A stretch of 64,000 bases of DNA from Nocardioides glacieisoli. Its GTDB lineage: Bacteria; Actinomycetota; Actinomycetes; Propionibacteriales; Nocardioidaceae. Below are positions 37,282 through 51,593 of this stretch, piece by piece. The stretch spans positions 620,001 to 684,000 of the forward strand of contig NZ_SDWS01000001.1 of assembly GCF_004137245.1 (NCBI RefSeq), in the 5' to 3' direction. The notes under the pieces were generated by a model. It did not search any database, was not told the DNA's origin, and saw only the letters and a program-made list of their open reading frames with translations. Numbering within the stretch: position 1 is the stretch's first letter; every line of letters begins with the position of its first letter. A program made the translations under genes and the position numbers.

Positions 37282-38268
37282 ATGGCAATGACGGCACAGG
37301 TGAAGGCGGAGCTCGCCAACACCCAGATCACCAAGACCTGCTGCCGCAAGGCCGAGGTCGCCTCCATGCTCCGGTTCGCCGGAGGGCTCCACATCGTCAG
37401 TGGCCGGATCGTCGTCGAGGCCGAGCTCGACACCGGAGCGGCCGCGCGTCGCCTCCGCAAGGACATCTCCGAGGTCTACGGCCACCCGTCCGACGTCGTG
37501 ATGGTGCAGGGCAACGGCATCCGCAAGGGCAGCCGCTACATCGTCCGGGTGACCAAGGACGGCGAGGCGCTCGCGCGCCAGACCGGACTGCTCGACCAGC
37601 GCGGCCGACCGGTGCGCGGCCTGCCTCCCGCGGTCGTCAGCGGCGGTGGCTGCGATGCGGTGGCCGCCTGGCGGGGTGCCTTCCTCGCCCACGGCTCCCT
37701 GACCGAGCCGGGTCGCTCGTCGTCGCTCGAGATCACCTGCCCCGGTCCCGAGGCGGCCCTCGCGATCGTCGGCGTCGCCCGCCGGCTCGGCATCTCGGCC
37801 AAGGCGCGCGAGGTGCGCGGCGTCGACCGTGTCGTGATCCGTGACGGCGACGCCATCGGCGCACTGCTCACCCGCCTCGGCGCCCACGAGTCGCTGATGG
37901 CGTGGGAGGAGCGCCGGATGCGCCGCGAGGTCCGCGCCACCGCCAACCGGCTGGCCAACTTCGACGACGCCAACCTGCGCCGCTCCGCCCGCGCAGCAGT
38001 CGCCGCCGGCGCCCGCGTCGAACGCGCGCTGGAGATCCTCGGCGAGGAGATCCCCGACCACCTGCGCCAAGCGGGTCACCTGCGCCTCGAGCACAAGCAG
38101 GCCTCCCTCGAGGAGCTCGGGCAGCTCCACGACCCGGTGCTCACCAAGGACGCGATCGCCGGCCGCATCCGCCGTCTGCTGGCGATGGCCGACAAGCGCG
38201 CGGAGGACCTCGGCATCCCCGACACCGAGGCCTCGCTGACCCCGGAGATGCTCGCCGAGGATGCGTGA
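37282..38268 (+). CDS. whiA: WhiA DNA-binding protein
   Basis: 328-residue regulator with an N-terminal LAGLIDADG-like domain ([21 protein letters not shown]) and a C-terminal helix-turn-helix ([21 protein letters not shown], then [22 protein letters not shown]). In Streptomyces WhiA works with WhiB to switch on sporulation division genes; in non-sporulating relatives it affects growth and division. It is the last gene of the uvrC-rapZ-yvcK-whiA unit, ahead of the gap promoter. Confidence 0.96.
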   Translation: MAMTAQVKAELANTQITKTCCRKAEVASMLRFAGGLHIVSGRIVVEAELDTGAAARRLRKDISEVYGHPSDVVMVQGNGIRKGSRYIVRVTKDGEALARQTGLLDQRGRPVRGLPPAVVSGGGCDAVAAWRGAFLAHGSLTEPGRSSSLEITCPGPEAALAIVGVARRLGISAKAREVRGVDRVVIRDGDAIGALLTRLGAHESLMAWEERRMRREVRATANRLANFDDANLRRSARAAVAAGARVERALEILGEEIPDHLRQAGHLRLEHKQASLEELGQLHDPVLTKDAIAGRIRRLLAMADKRAEDLGIPDTEASLTPEMLAEDA

Positions 38269-38294
38269 CCCGGACGTGACGGCGTACGTCCTGA

Positions 38295-39455
<1,161 letters not shown>

Positions 39456-39456
39456 C

Positions 39457-40659
39457 GTGTCCGACATCAACTCGCTGGGTGACCTCGCAGGCAAGCGCGT
39501 GCTGGTCCGCTCGGACCTCAACGTGCCCCTCGACGGCACCACCATCACCGACGACGGCCGGATCCGCGCGAGCGTGCCGACCATCAAGCAGCTCGCCGAC
39601 GCGGGTGCCCGGGTGGTCGTCACCGCCCACCTGGGCCGCCCGAAGGGCTCGCCGGACCCGAAGTACACGTTGAAGCCGGTGGCCGAGCGGCTCTCCGAGC
39701 TGCTCGGGAAGCCGGTGGCGTTCGCGACCGACACGGTGGGCACCAGCGCCACCGAGACGGTCGAGGCACTCCAGGACGGCGAGGTCGCCGTCCTGGAGAA
39801 CGTCCGCTTCAACGACGGCGAGACCAGCAAGGACGACGCCGTGCGCGGGTCCTTCGCCGACCAGCTCGCCCAGCTCGCCGACGCGTTCGTCTCCGACGGG
39901 TTCGGCGTCGTGCACCGCAAGCAGGCGAGCGTGTACGACGTCGCGCTGCGGCTGCCGTCCGCCATGGGCGGGCTGGTCGCGGCCGAGGTCGACGTGCTGC
40001 GCCGGCTCACCGAGCACCCCGAGCGGCCCTACGTGGTCGTCCTCGGCGGCTCCAAGGTGTCCGACAAGCTCGGCGTGATCGACAACCTGATCGACAAGGC
40101 CGACAAGATCCTCATCGGCGGCGGGATGGTCTTCACCTTCCTCAAGGCCCAGGGCCACGAGGTCGGCAAGAGCCTGCTCGAGGACGACCAGCTCGACACC
40201 TGCACCCGCTACCTCAGCGAGGCCGAGGACCGCGGTGTGGAGATCGTGCTGCCGACGGACGTCGTGGTCGACACGGCGTTCCCGTCGGGCGACCGCGAGC
40301 CCGAGCCCCGCGTCGTACCCGCCTCGGAGATCCCGTCCGACGCGCTGGGCCTCGACATCGGGCCCGAGTCGGCGGCGGCCTTCGCCGCGGCGCTCGCGGA
40401 TGCGAAGACCGTGTTCTGGAACGGCCCGATGGGCGTCTTCGAGGTCGACGCCTTCGCCGACGGCACGCGTGCCGTGGCGCAGGCGCTGACCGAGGTCGAC
40501 GGGCTGTCGGTGGTGGGCGGCGGAGACTCCGCCGCCGCCGTGCGCCAGCTCGGCTTCGACGAGGCCGCGTTCGGGCACATCTCCACCGGCGGTGGCGCGT
40601 CGCTGGAGTTCCTGGAGGGCAAGGAGCTCCCGGGCATCGCTGTACTCGAGAGGGGCTGA
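39457..40659 (+). CDS. pgk: Phosphoglycerate kinase
   Basis: 400-residue two-domain kinase that makes ATP from 1,3-bisphosphoglycerate. The opening [14 protein letters not shown] is the signature phosphoglycerate-binding loop, and the nucleotide domain carries [16 protein letters not shown] and WNGPMGVFE, ending in GGGDSAAAV. The GTG follows the gap stop by 1 bp. Confidence 0.98.
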   Translation: MSDINSLGDLAGKRVLVRSDLNVPLDGTTITDDGRIRASVPTIKQLADAGARVVVTAHLGRPKGSPDPKYTLKPVAERLSELLGKPVAFATDTVGTSATETVEALQDGEVAVLENVRFNDGETSKDDAVRGSFADQLAQLADAFVSDGFGVVHRKQASVYDVALRLPSAMGGLVAAEVDVLRRLTEHPERPYVVVLGGSKVSDKLGVIDNLIDKADKILIGGGMVFTFLKAQGHEVGKSLLEDDQLDTCTRYLSEAEDRGVEIVLPTDVVVDTAFPSGDREPEPRVVPASEIPSDALGLDIGPESAAAFAAALADAKTVFWNGPMGVFEVDAFADGTRAVAQALTEVDGLSVVGGGDSAAAVRQLGFDEAAFGHISTGGGASLEFLEGKELPGIAVLERG

Positions 40660-40664
40660 ACGAC

Positions 40665-41483
40665 GTGGCTGGCCAGACGAACACCAGGACGCCGCTGATG
40701 GCGGGCAACTGGAAGATGAACCTCAACCACCAGGAAGCGGTGGTGCTGGTCCAGAAGCTCGCCTGGACGCTGTCGGACAAGCGGCACGACTACGGCCTCG
40801 TCGACGTCGTCGTGGTGCCGCCGTTCACCGACATCCGGTCGGTGCAGACGCTCGTCGACGGCGACCGGCTCGCGATCCGCTACGGCGCGCAGGACGTCTC
40901 GGTCCACGACAACGGCGCCTACACCGGTGAGATCTCTGCGGCGATGCTGGCCAAGCTGGGGTGCTCCTACGTCGTGGTCGGGCACTCCGAGCGCCGGCAG
41001 CACCACAACGAGAGCGACGAGCTGGTCAACGCCAAGGCCCACAAGGCGCTCTCGGCGGGGATGACGCCGATCGTGTGCGTCGGCGAGGGCCTCGACGTAC
41101 GCCAGGCGGGCGAGCACGTGTCCTACACGCTGTCGCAGGTCGACGGCTCGCTCGACGGCTTCACCGCCGAGCAGGTCGCCGGTCTGGTGGTGGCCTACGA
41201 GCCCGTGTGGGCCATCGGCACGGGCGAGGTCGCGACGCCGGACGACGCGCAGGAGGTCTGCTCGGCCATCCGCGAGCGGGTGCGCGAGGTGCACGGCGAC
41301 GCCGCGGCCGACGCGCTCCGGATCCTCTACGGAGGGTCGGTCAAGGCCGCCAACGTCGGCGGCATCATGGACAAGGCGGACGTCGACGGCTGCCTCGTCG
41401 GTGGCGCGAGCCTGCAGGTCGACGAGTTCGGCGGCATCTGCCGGTTCTACTCGATGCCTGATCTGGGTGGGGCGGCGCGGTGA
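40665..41483 (+). CDS. tpiA: Triosephosphate isomerase
   Basis: 272-residue TIM-barrel enzyme interconverting dihydroxyacetone phosphate and glyceraldehyde-3-phosphate. Active-site residues are visible: Lys in GNWKMN, His in VVGHSERRQ, and Glu in [11 protein letters not shown], with the phosphate loop YGGSVKAAN near the end. GTG 40665 lies 5 bp after the pgk stop. The first ten residues are extra compared with many homologues; an internal ATG gives a shorter form. Confidence 0.98.
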   Translation: MAGQTNTRTPLMAGNWKMNLNHQEAVVLVQKLAWTLSDKRHDYGLVDVVVVPPFTDIRSVQTLVDGDRLAIRYGAQDVSVHDNGAYTGEISAAMLAKLGCSYVVVGHSERRQHHNESDELVNAKAHKALSAGMTPIVCVGEGLDVRQAGEHVSYTLSQVDGSLDGFTAEQVAGLVVAYEPVWAIGTGEVATPDDAQEVCSAIRERVREVHGDAAADALRILYGGSVKAANVGGIMDKADVDGCLVGGASLQVDEFGGICRFYSMPDLGGAAR

Positions 41484-41513
41484 GGCGCTGGTCGGTTCGT
41501 CGTCGTCGTGACG

Positions 41514-41519
41514 TAGGCT
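41514..41519 (+). promoter_or_regulatory. -10 element of secG
   Basis: TAGGCT fits TAnnnT and ends 7 nt before the secG GTG, suggesting a separate leaderless start inside the gap-to-rbpA run. Confidence 0.45.
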
Positions 41520-41526
41520 TCCGCTC

Positions 41527-41763
41527 GTGATTCTGCTGTTCACCGTCCTGCTCGTCCTGACGAGCGCGATCATGATCCTGCTGGTACTGCTGCACAAGGG
41601 CCGCGGTGGCGGCCTCTCCGACATGTTCGGTGGCGGCGTCTCCAGCAGCTTGGGGGGATCGTCGGTTGCCGAGCGCAACCTCGATCGGTTCACGGTCGGC
41701 GTCGGTGTCATCTGGTTCGCATGCATCGTCGCCCTGGGCCTGCTCAAGGCCTACCAGGGCTGA
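41527..41763 (+). CDS. secG: Preprotein translocase subunit SecG
   Basis: 78-residue membrane protein of the Sec channel. Two hydrophobic segments (LLFTVLLVLTSAIMILLVLLH and VGVIWFACIVALGLL) flank the conserved GLSDMFGGG loop. It helps SecA-driven export by assisting SecYE. The gap between it and tpiA is 43 bp. Confidence 0.92.
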   Translation: MILLFTVLLVLTSAIMILLVLLHKGRGGGLSDMFGGGVSSSLGGSSVAERNLDRFTVGVGVIWFACIVALGLLKAYQG

Positions 41764-41791
41764 GTCCCCCCACTCTTTCGAAGGAGCCGTC

Positions 41792-42151
41792 GTGGCTGGT
41801 GCTGGAAACGCGATCCGGGGTAGCCGGGTCGGAGCGGGCCCCATGGGTGAGGCCGAGCGCGGTGATGCCGCGCCTCGGCAGACCGTCACCTACTTCTGCA
41901 GCCACGACCACCGCTCGGTCGTGACCTTCGCCATCGAGGCCAACGTGCCCGAGTCGTGGGACTGCCCCAAGTGCGGCCTCCCGGCGAGCCTGGACAGCGA
42001 GAACCCGCCCCCGGCCCCGAAGATCGAGCCCTACAAGACGCACCTCGCCTACGTGAAGGAGCGTCGCTCGGAGACGGAGGCCGCCGACATCCTCGACGAG
42101 GCCGTCGCCCTCCTCCGCTCCCGCCGCAAGGCCGGCGAGATCATCTTCTGA
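41792..42151 (+). CDS. rbpA: RNA polymerase-binding protein RbpA
   Basis: 119-residue actinobacterial transcription factor that stabilises sigma-RNA polymerase open complexes. Conserved features are the N-terminal basic tail (GNAIRGSRVGAG), the zinc-ribbon cysteines and histidines in FCSHDHR and WDCPKCG, and the C-terminal sigma-interaction segment ERRSETEAADILDEAVALLR. GTG 41792 has an AAGGAG site. Its stop is followed at once by a 32-bp repeat array. Confidence 0.95.
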   Translation: MAGAGNAIRGSRVGAGPMGEAERGDAAPRQTVTYFCSHDHRSVVTFAIEANVPESWDCPKCGLPASLDSENPPPAPKIEPYKTHLAYVKERRSETEAADILDEAVALLRSRRKAGEIIF

Positions 42152-42152
42152 C

Positions 42153-42239
42153 GAGCTGACGCTCGTGCGCGCGGTGCGTGTGCCGAGTTGACGCCTGTGC
42201 GCGCGGTGCGCGTACCGAGTTGACGCTTGTGCTCACGCG
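42153..42239 (+). repeat. 32-bp repeat array, left (plus orientation)
   Basis: Two full 32-bp units (42153-42184 and 42185-42216) and a partial third (from 42217), each beginning GAGYTGACGCYYGTGCGC. The array starts one base after the rbpA stop and ends at the stop of the AbiEi-like gene. The same unit is present, in the opposite orientation, on the other side of that gene. No spacers, so not CRISPR. Confidence 0.8.
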
Positions 42240-43198
42240 CCACGCTTCCTAGTACGTCGAACCGCCTCGGCCATGACTGCGAAGATCGCGTCCTCGACGC
42301 GCTGCTGAGGTCCGTACACGTCTGCGCACACCAGCGGCTCGATGACCCAGTCGGCATCCTCGTCCAGCCACGTGCGCCGGGTCTCGTCGTGGTCGCGGTC
42401 GATCTGCGCGCTGTGCCACTCGGCACCGTCGTACTCGACGCCGGCTCGCACGTCGCCGTTGCCGACGTCGATGAACGCCAAGCGACCGTAGGACCGCACC
42501 TCGACCTGGGGTTCGGGTGGGGCCACGGGTAGCTGCTGCCACTTCCACCGGATGACGCTCTCGCCGCCGGACTGCGATCGCCCGTCCGTGTGCGGCGCGA
42601 CCTCGCGGAGCGTGGTCACCCATCGCATCTTCTTGAACCTGTCGACCTCGTGGAGGAGCTCGGCAACACTGAACGCGTCGAGCCGGTGCAGCGCATCGAG
42701 CGCAGTGATCGCCGGCTCCGGCCATCGTTGCCGCCCCACGTCGAGTGCCGTTCGGAGTGGTGTCGTGACCCGGACGCCGTGAACCTCGGTGATGTCCCGA
42801 GGGAGCAGGAGCCGCTGGCCGCCGTCGACGAGCTTGTTGCGCAGCCGCCCGCGTCCCAACGGCAGATCCATGGCCAGTGGAAGGGCGCTCAGGTGCTCGT
42901 TGGGCAGGAGCAACATCTCGGCGCCCAGCAACCATCCAGCGTGTCGGTCGACCACGATGGCATCCGGGGGGACGACGAGCCGGAGACACGCACAGCGGGT
43001 CAGGATGTCGTCCGGGATTGCGGCCGAGACGTAGCAGTTCCGGATCGGGTGCCGCAGCAGACCGGCGGCCACCAACGCGGCGAGGTCACGACGTCCCACT
43101 CCGTTCTCCGCGGCTGTCCGGGCGGTGAAAGGGACGTCGAGCGGGAGCGGGACGGTGTCGTCCAGGAACGGGTGGTGCAGCACGCGGGTGAGGTCCAT
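42233..43198 (-). CDS. AbiEi-like winged-helix protein with DUF559/Vsr-like end
   Basis: 321-residue protein. The N-terminal half (RTAAENGVGRRDLAALVAAGLLRHPIRNCYV) matches the AbiEi antitoxin-type winged helix. The C-terminal third (RLAFIDVGNGD, then GVEYDGAEWHSAQIDRDHDE) resembles the DUF559/Vsr PD-(D/E)xK nuclease-like fold, with candidate Asp and Glu residues in order. No toxin (AbiEii) gene is adjacent, so it is not an obvious toxin-antitoxin pair. It interrupts the otherwise conserved rbpA-to-pgl junction and is bracketed by inverted 32-bp arrays. Such genes often occur in many copies in Nocardioides-type genomes. Function unknown; a selfish or defence role is a hypothesis. Confidence 0.65.
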   Translation of the reverse strand: MDLTRVLHHPFLDDTVPLPLDVPFTARTAAENGVGRRDLAALVAAGLLRHPIRNCYVSAAIPDDILTRCACLRLVVPPDAIVVDRHAGWLLGAEMLLLPNEHLSALPLAMDLPLGRGRLRNKLVDGGQRLLLPRDITEVHGVRVTTPLRTALDVGRQRWPEPAITALDALHRLDAFSVAELLHEVDRFKKMRWVTTLREVAPHTDGRSQSGGESVIRWKWQQLPVAPPEPQVEVRSYGRLAFIDVGNGDVRAGVEYDGAEWHSAQIDRDHDETRRTWLDEDADWVIEPLVCADVYGPQQRVEDAIFAVMAEAVRRTRKRGA

Positions 43199-43260
43199 GA
43201 CCGGTCTGTTCCCGTCGATCGGATTGCGCGAACCCGGCGACGTGCGCCTGTGGACAGGCC

Positions 43261-43380
43261 GCGCACAAGCGTCAGCTCGCCACCCTGCGCGTGCGCACAA
43301 GCGTCAGCTCGGCACCCTGCGCGTGCGCACAAGCGTCAGCTCGCCACCCCGCGCGTGCGCACAAGCGTCAGCTCGGCAAC
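43261..43380 (-). repeat. 32-bp repeat array, right (minus orientation)
   Basis: Three full units (43261-43292, 43293-43324, 43325-43356) and a 24-bp fourth (43357-43380), near-identical. On the minus strand each begins GAGCTGACGCTTGTGCGC, the same core as the left array. The pgl stop codon TGA is formed by the repeat's own GAGCTGA. The palindrome GTGCGCAC recurs at each junction. Confidence 0.85.
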
Positions 43381-44099
43381 CTCGACGCGGCGGCGTCGTC
43401 GAGCCACCAGACGGTCTCGTCGCCGCTGACACCGCGGGCGGGGGTCTCCGCGATCGTTCCCTCGGGAGCGAGGGCGCGGGCGACGGCGTCGGCCTTGCCG
43501 TCGCCGCTGGCGATGAACCAGACGGCGCGGCAGCGGTCCATCGCCTCGAAGGTCAGGGTGACGCGGTCGGGCGGGGGCTTGGGGGAGTCGTGGACAGCGA
43601 CGGCGATCGCGTCGCGGGCGTCGAGGGCCGGGTGGCCGGGGAAGAGGGAGGCGCAGTGCCCGTCGGGGCCGATGCCGAGCATCAGCACCTCGAAGAAGCC
43701 GGCGCCCTCGGAGCGCATCTTGGCGCTGTAGGCCTCGGCGGACTCCTCGGCGGTCGCGACCTCGTCGCTCGCGGGCACCTCGTGGACGTTGGCCTCGTCG
43801 ACGCCGACGTGGTCCAGCAGCGCCTCGCGGGCCTGGAGGGCGTTGCGGTCGGGCGAGTCGCGCGGCACGAACCGCTCGTCGCCCCACCAGAAGACGACCC
43901 GCGACCAGTCGACGGACGAGTCGGCGGCCCGGCGGGCCAGCTCGCGGTGGAGCTGCTCGGCGATGGATCCACCGGTGAGCCCGATCTGCGGCACCTCGCC
44001 GCGCGCCTGCGCGGTCTCGAGGCGGTCGAGGAGGGCGGAGGCGACGTCGCCGACGAGGACGTCGGCGTCGTCGTGGCGGCGTACGTCGGGTGTGGTCAC
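43368..44099 (-). CDS. pgl: 6-phosphogluconolactonase
   Basis: 243-residue enzyme hydrolysing 6-phosphogluconolactone in the oxidative pentose-phosphate pathway. Family segments are IGLTGGSIAEQLHREL near 42, VVFWWGDERFVPRDSPDRN near 70, and MLGIGPDGHCASLFPGH near 140. GTG 44099 overlaps the opcA stop (GTGA). Last gene of the tkt-tal-pgi-zwf-opcA-pgl operon; its final codons and stop run into the 32-bp repeat. Confidence 0.95.
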   Translation of the reverse strand: MTTPDVRRHDDADVLVGDVASALLDRLETAQARGEVPQIGLTGGSIAEQLHRELARRAADSSVDWSRVVFWWGDERFVPRDSPDRNALQAREALLDHVGVDEANVHEVPASDEVATAEESAEAYSAKMRSEGAGFFEVLMLGIGPDGHCASLFPGHPALDARDAIAVAVHDSPKPPPDRVTLTFEAMDRCRAVWFIASGDGKADAVARALAPEGTIAETPARGVSGDETVWWLDDAAASRLPS

Positions 44100-45007
44100 T
44101 TGCCGCTCCTGAGCTTCACCAGCCGCGCGGCCGTCGCGGCGTAGATGTCGTCCTCGTCGAGCCGGCGCAGCTCCTCGGCGAGCAGGGCCGGGACCTCGCG
44201 TCGCTTGAGGGCGACCGGCCGATCGGGCCGGTGGGGCGAGGTGAAGGTGGCGAGGCGGCCGTCGGCCCGCGAGATGCGGATCGGCCCCTCCTTGGTGTCC
44301 ATGCTGACCTCGGTGATGCCCGGTCCCTCGGAGTTCCCGCGAGCCACGTCGACCTTGAGCCGGTCGCACAGCCATGCGGCCAGCAGGTCGGCACTCGGGC
44401 TGACCCGTTCGGCCGTCACCTTGGCTCCGGTGACCTTCAACGGGTGCTGGTCGAGCGCGGCCGCGAGGAGCGCGCGCCAGGGCGTGAGGCGGGTCCAGCT
44501 GAGGTCGGTGTTGCCCGGGGCGTACACCTGGGCCTGCGTCAGCATCGCCGTCGACTTGCCGCGCGACACCGACGCGGAGTCGGTGATCCGCCGCTGGGCG
44601 AGGGCGCCGAGCGGGTCTGCCGCCGGGTCCGCCGGCGCGGCCGTCGGCCACCAGATGGCGACGGGGGAGTCGGGGAGCAGCAGCGGCAGCACGACGGACT
44701 CGGCGTGCTTGACCACCTCGCCCTTGAGCCGGATCAGCGCGGTCTCGCCGCCCCACCCGTCGCCGCTGCCGACCTGGGCGTTGACGTGGCCCGAGCCTCG
44801 CGCATCGCCCAGGATCACGCCGAGCACGCGCGACGGGTGCTCGCGCGAGGCCCGCTTGGCCGCGGTCATCGCCTCGGCGGCGTCCTCCTCGGGCGCGACG
44901 ATGATCAGTGTCATCACCATGCCCATGGCCGGGCTGCCGGCGCGGGTGCGGGCCTGCACGAACTCCGCGGCGATCTTCGACGAGTTGGTGTCGGTGAGCT
45001 CGATCAT
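44096..45007 (-). CDS. opcA: Glucose-6-phosphate dehydrogenase assembly protein OpcA
   Basis: 303-residue cytosolic protein found with zwf in actinobacteria and cyanobacteria, where it promotes assembly and activity of glucose-6-phosphate dehydrogenase. Recognised from length, order and blocks such as AGSPAMGMVMTLIIVAPEED, LLLPDSPVAIWWPTAAP and TDLSWTRLTPWRALLAAALD. ATG 45007 shares one base with the zwf stop (TGATG). Confidence 0.93.
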   Translation of the reverse strand: MIELTDTNSSKIAAEFVQARTRAGSPAMGMVMTLIIVAPEEDAAEAMTAAKRASREHPSRVLGVILGDARGSGHVNAQVGSGDGWGGETALIRLKGEVVKHAESVVLPLLLPDSPVAIWWPTAAPADPAADPLGALAQRRITDSASVSRGKSTAMLTQAQVYAPGNTDLSWTRLTPWRALLAAALDQHPLKVTGAKVTAERVSPSADLLAAWLCDRLKVDVARGNSEGPGITEVSMDTKEGPIRISRADGRLATFTSPHRPDRPVALKRREVPALLAEELRRLDEDDIYAATAARLVKLRSGK

Positions 45008-46529
45008 CAGGGCCTCCTCCAGACGCGTCCGTCGCGGGCGAGCATCTTGTCGGCGGACTCGGGTCCCCAGGTGCCCGACTCGTAGGGCTCGGGCCGCCCC
45101 TTCTTCGCCCAGTGGGCGATCACCGGGTCGAGCAGCTTCCACGAGAGCTCGACCTCCTCGTGGCGCGGGAAGAGAGGCGGGTCGCCGAGCAGCACGTCGA
45201 GGATGAGGCGTTCGTACGCCTCCGCGCTGGCCTCGGTGAACGAGCCGCCGTAGGCGAAGTCCATGTTGACGTCGCGGATCTCCATCGCGGTGCCGGGCAC
45301 CTTGGCCCCGAACCGCATCGTCATGCCCTCGTCGGGCTGCACGCGGATGACGAGCGCGTTCTTGGTGAGGTCCTCGGTCGCGGTCTGCGTGAACGGCAGG
45401 TGCGGCGCCCGCTTGAACACGACGGCCACCTCGGTGACGCGGCGGCCGAGCCGCTTGCCGGTGCGCAGGTAGAAGGGAACGCCCGCCCAGCGTCGGGTGT
45501 CGACGTGGACGGTGATCGCAGCGAAGGTCTCGGTGGCGGACGTCTTCTTGATGCCCTCCTCCTCGGTGAACCCGATGACCTTCTCGCCGCCGGCCCAGCC
45601 CGGGGCGTACTGCCCACGCGCGGTCGTCGTGTCGAGCCGCGGCGGCAGCTGAGCGGATCGCAGCACCTTCTGCTTCTCGATGCGCAGGCTCTCGGCGTCG
45701 AAGGCGACGGGCTCCTCCATCGCGACGAGCGCCATCAGCTGGAGCAGGTGGTTCTGGATGACGTCGCGCGCGGCGCCGATGCCGTCGTAGTAGCCGGCGC
45801 GGCCGCCGATGCCGATGTCCTCGGCCATCGTGATCTGCACGTGGTCGACGTAGTTGGAGTTCCAAATCGGCTCGAACATGTTGTTGGCGAACCGCATCGC
45901 CAGGATGTTCTGCACCGTCTCCTTGCCGAGGTAGTGGTCGATGCGGAAGATCGACCCGGATGGAAAGACGTCGGCGAGGGTCTCGTTGAGCTCGCGTGCT
46001 GACTCGAGGTCGTGGCCGAACGGCTTCTCCACCACGACGCGTCGCCACTGGTCGGGGCCCTGCTCGGCGAGGCCGTGCTCCTTGAGCTGACCGACCACGT
46101 CGCCGAAGAAGCCCGGCGGGATCGCCAGGTAGAACGCCATGTTTCCGCCGGTGCCGCGCAGCTCGTCCAGCTCCTCGACGGTGCGGCGGAGCTGCTCGAA
46201 GGCGTGGTCGTCGTCGAAGTTGCCGGGGACGAAGCGGAAGCCCTCGGACAGCTGCTTCCACACCTCCTCGCGGAACGGCGTACGCGCGTGCTCCTTGACC
46301 GCGTCGTGCACGATCTGCGCGAAGTCCTGGTCCTCCCAGTCGCGTCGGGCAAAGCCGACGAGGCTGAAGCCGGGCGGCAGCAGGCCACGGTTGGCGAGGT
46401 CGTAGATCGCCGGCATGACCTTCTTGCGCGACAGGTCGCCCGTCACGCCGAACAGCACCATCCCGCACGGGCCGGCGATGCGCGGGAGCCGGCGGTCCTG
46501 GGGATCCCGGAGGGGGTTCGTGTACGTCA

Positions 46530-46530
<1 letters not shown>
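45007..46530 (-). CDS. zwf: Glucose-6-phosphate 1-dehydrogenase
   Basis: 507-residue NADP-dependent enzyme of the oxidative pentose-phosphate pathway. The dinucleotide motif GVTGDLSRKKVMPAIYDL lies near residue 28, and RIDHYLGKETVQNILAMRF near 195 carries the substrate-binding lysine and catalytic histidine region. ATG 46530 overlaps the pgi stop by one base (TGATG), so translation is coupled to pgi. Confidence 0.98.
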
Positions 46531-48178
<1,648 letters not shown>

Positions 48179-48182
<4 letters not shown>

Positions 48183-49294
48183 GACCGTGCGGCCTCGAGC
48201 GAGGCGCCGAGCGTGGTCTGCAGCTCGTCCCAGGCGACGACGAACTTGTCGACGCCCTCCTTGATCAGGACCTCGATCACGTCGTCGTAGTCGATGCCCG
48301 CCTCGGCCAGTGCGTGCATGTGCGCGTGGGCGTCGTCGTAGAACGGGCGGACCCGGTCGCCGCGCACCTCGCCGTGGTCGGCGACGGCATCGAGGGTCTT
48401 CTCCGGCATGGTGTTGACGGTGTCCTCGACGACGAGGTCGACGACGTACATCGTGTCGTCGTAGTCGGGGTTCTTGACGCCGGTCGAGGCCCACAGCGGG
48501 CGCTGCTTGCGTGCCCCCTCGGCCTCCAGCGCCTCCCAGCGGGGGCCGCTGAAGAACTCCTCGAACATCTGGAAGGCCAGTCGCGCGTTGGCCACCCCGG
48601 CCTTGCCCTTCAGCTCCGGGTCGGTGCCGGGGCCCTCGGTCGTCGCCTCGAGCCGCTTGTCGATCTCGGAGTCGACGCGGGAGACGAAGAACGAGGCGAC
48701 GGAGTGGATGTCGGCCAGCGCGTGCCCGTTGGCCTTGGCCTTCTCGAGCCCGGAGACGTAGGCCTCCATCACGTTCCGGTACTGCTCGAGGCCGAAGATC
48801 AGCGTCACGTTGACCGAGATGCCGGCGGCGATGGTCTCGGTGATCGCGGGCCAGCCCTCCTTCGTCCCGGGGATCTTGATCAGCAGGTTGGGCTGGTCGA
48901 CGATCTTCCAGAGCTCGGCGGCCTCGGCGACCGTCTCCTCGGTGTCGTGGGCGAAGCCGGGGGAGACCTCGATCGAGACGCGACCGTCCACGCCGTCGGT
49001 GGCGTCGAAGACGGGACGCATGACCTTGCAGGCCTCGCGCACGTCGTCGGTGGTGATGGTCTGCGTCGCCTTGTCGACGTCGGCACCGGCGGCCGCGAGC
49101 TCGCGGACCTGCGGGTCGTAGCGCTCGCCGTCGGCCAGCGCTGCCTGGAAGATCGCCGGGTTGGACGTCACCCCGACCACGTGGCTGTTCTCGACCAGGT
49201 CGGCGAGATTGCCCGTCTCCAGTCGTTCGCGGGACAGGTCGTCGAGCCAGATGGACACTCCGGCGTCGGCCAGGGACTTGAGGCGGTCGTTCAT
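48179..49294 (-). CDS. tal: Transaldolase
   Basis: 371-residue transaldolase of the long actinobacterial type. [20 protein letters not shown] opens it; the Schiff-base lysine is in [15 protein letters not shown] near 140; [18 protein letters not shown] and [17 protein letters not shown] are later family blocks. It transfers a dihydroxyacetone unit between pentose-phosphate sugars. Located between tkt and pgi. Confidence 0.97.
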
Positions 49295-49322
49295 GGTGTT
49301 CCTCCCGTAGGGGTGTATTGGG

Positions 49323-51455
<2,133 letters not shown>

Positions 51456-51504
51456 AGTTCCTCTCGATGGAGTGCAACGGGGAGCACAGGCCCCTCGACT
51501 GCGA

Positions 51505-51529
51505 GCCTAGCGCCGTGCCCGAGTAGACT
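51505..51529. promoter_or_regulatory. Divergent -10 elements for tkt and ctaB
   Basis: TAGGCT on the minus strand (51510-51505) and TAGACT on the plus strand (51524-51529) both fit TAnnnT. Both genes would have leaders of about 45-60 nt. The region 51456-51593 has no other clear element; -35 boxes are weak. Confidence 0.35.
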
Positions 51530-51593
51530 CGACCCCACCCGAGGGTGCCCCTGGACGCCGGCTCGACAGGCGTTGAAACCCTTCGGTTCCCCG

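Noticed and set aside
33242..37466. Very long open frames antisense to uvrC, rapZ and yvcK
   Set aside because: Shadows of GC-rich coding DNA; no recognisable domain, and the plus strand genes are certain.
42233..43198. Type IV toxin-antitoxin system
   Set aside because: Only the AbiEi-like half is present; neither neighbour is a nucleotidyltransferase toxin. The nucleotidyltransferase at 20016-20489 is 22 kb away.
42153..43380. CRISPR array
   Set aside because: The 32-bp units are directly adjacent with no unique spacers, and no cas gene is near.
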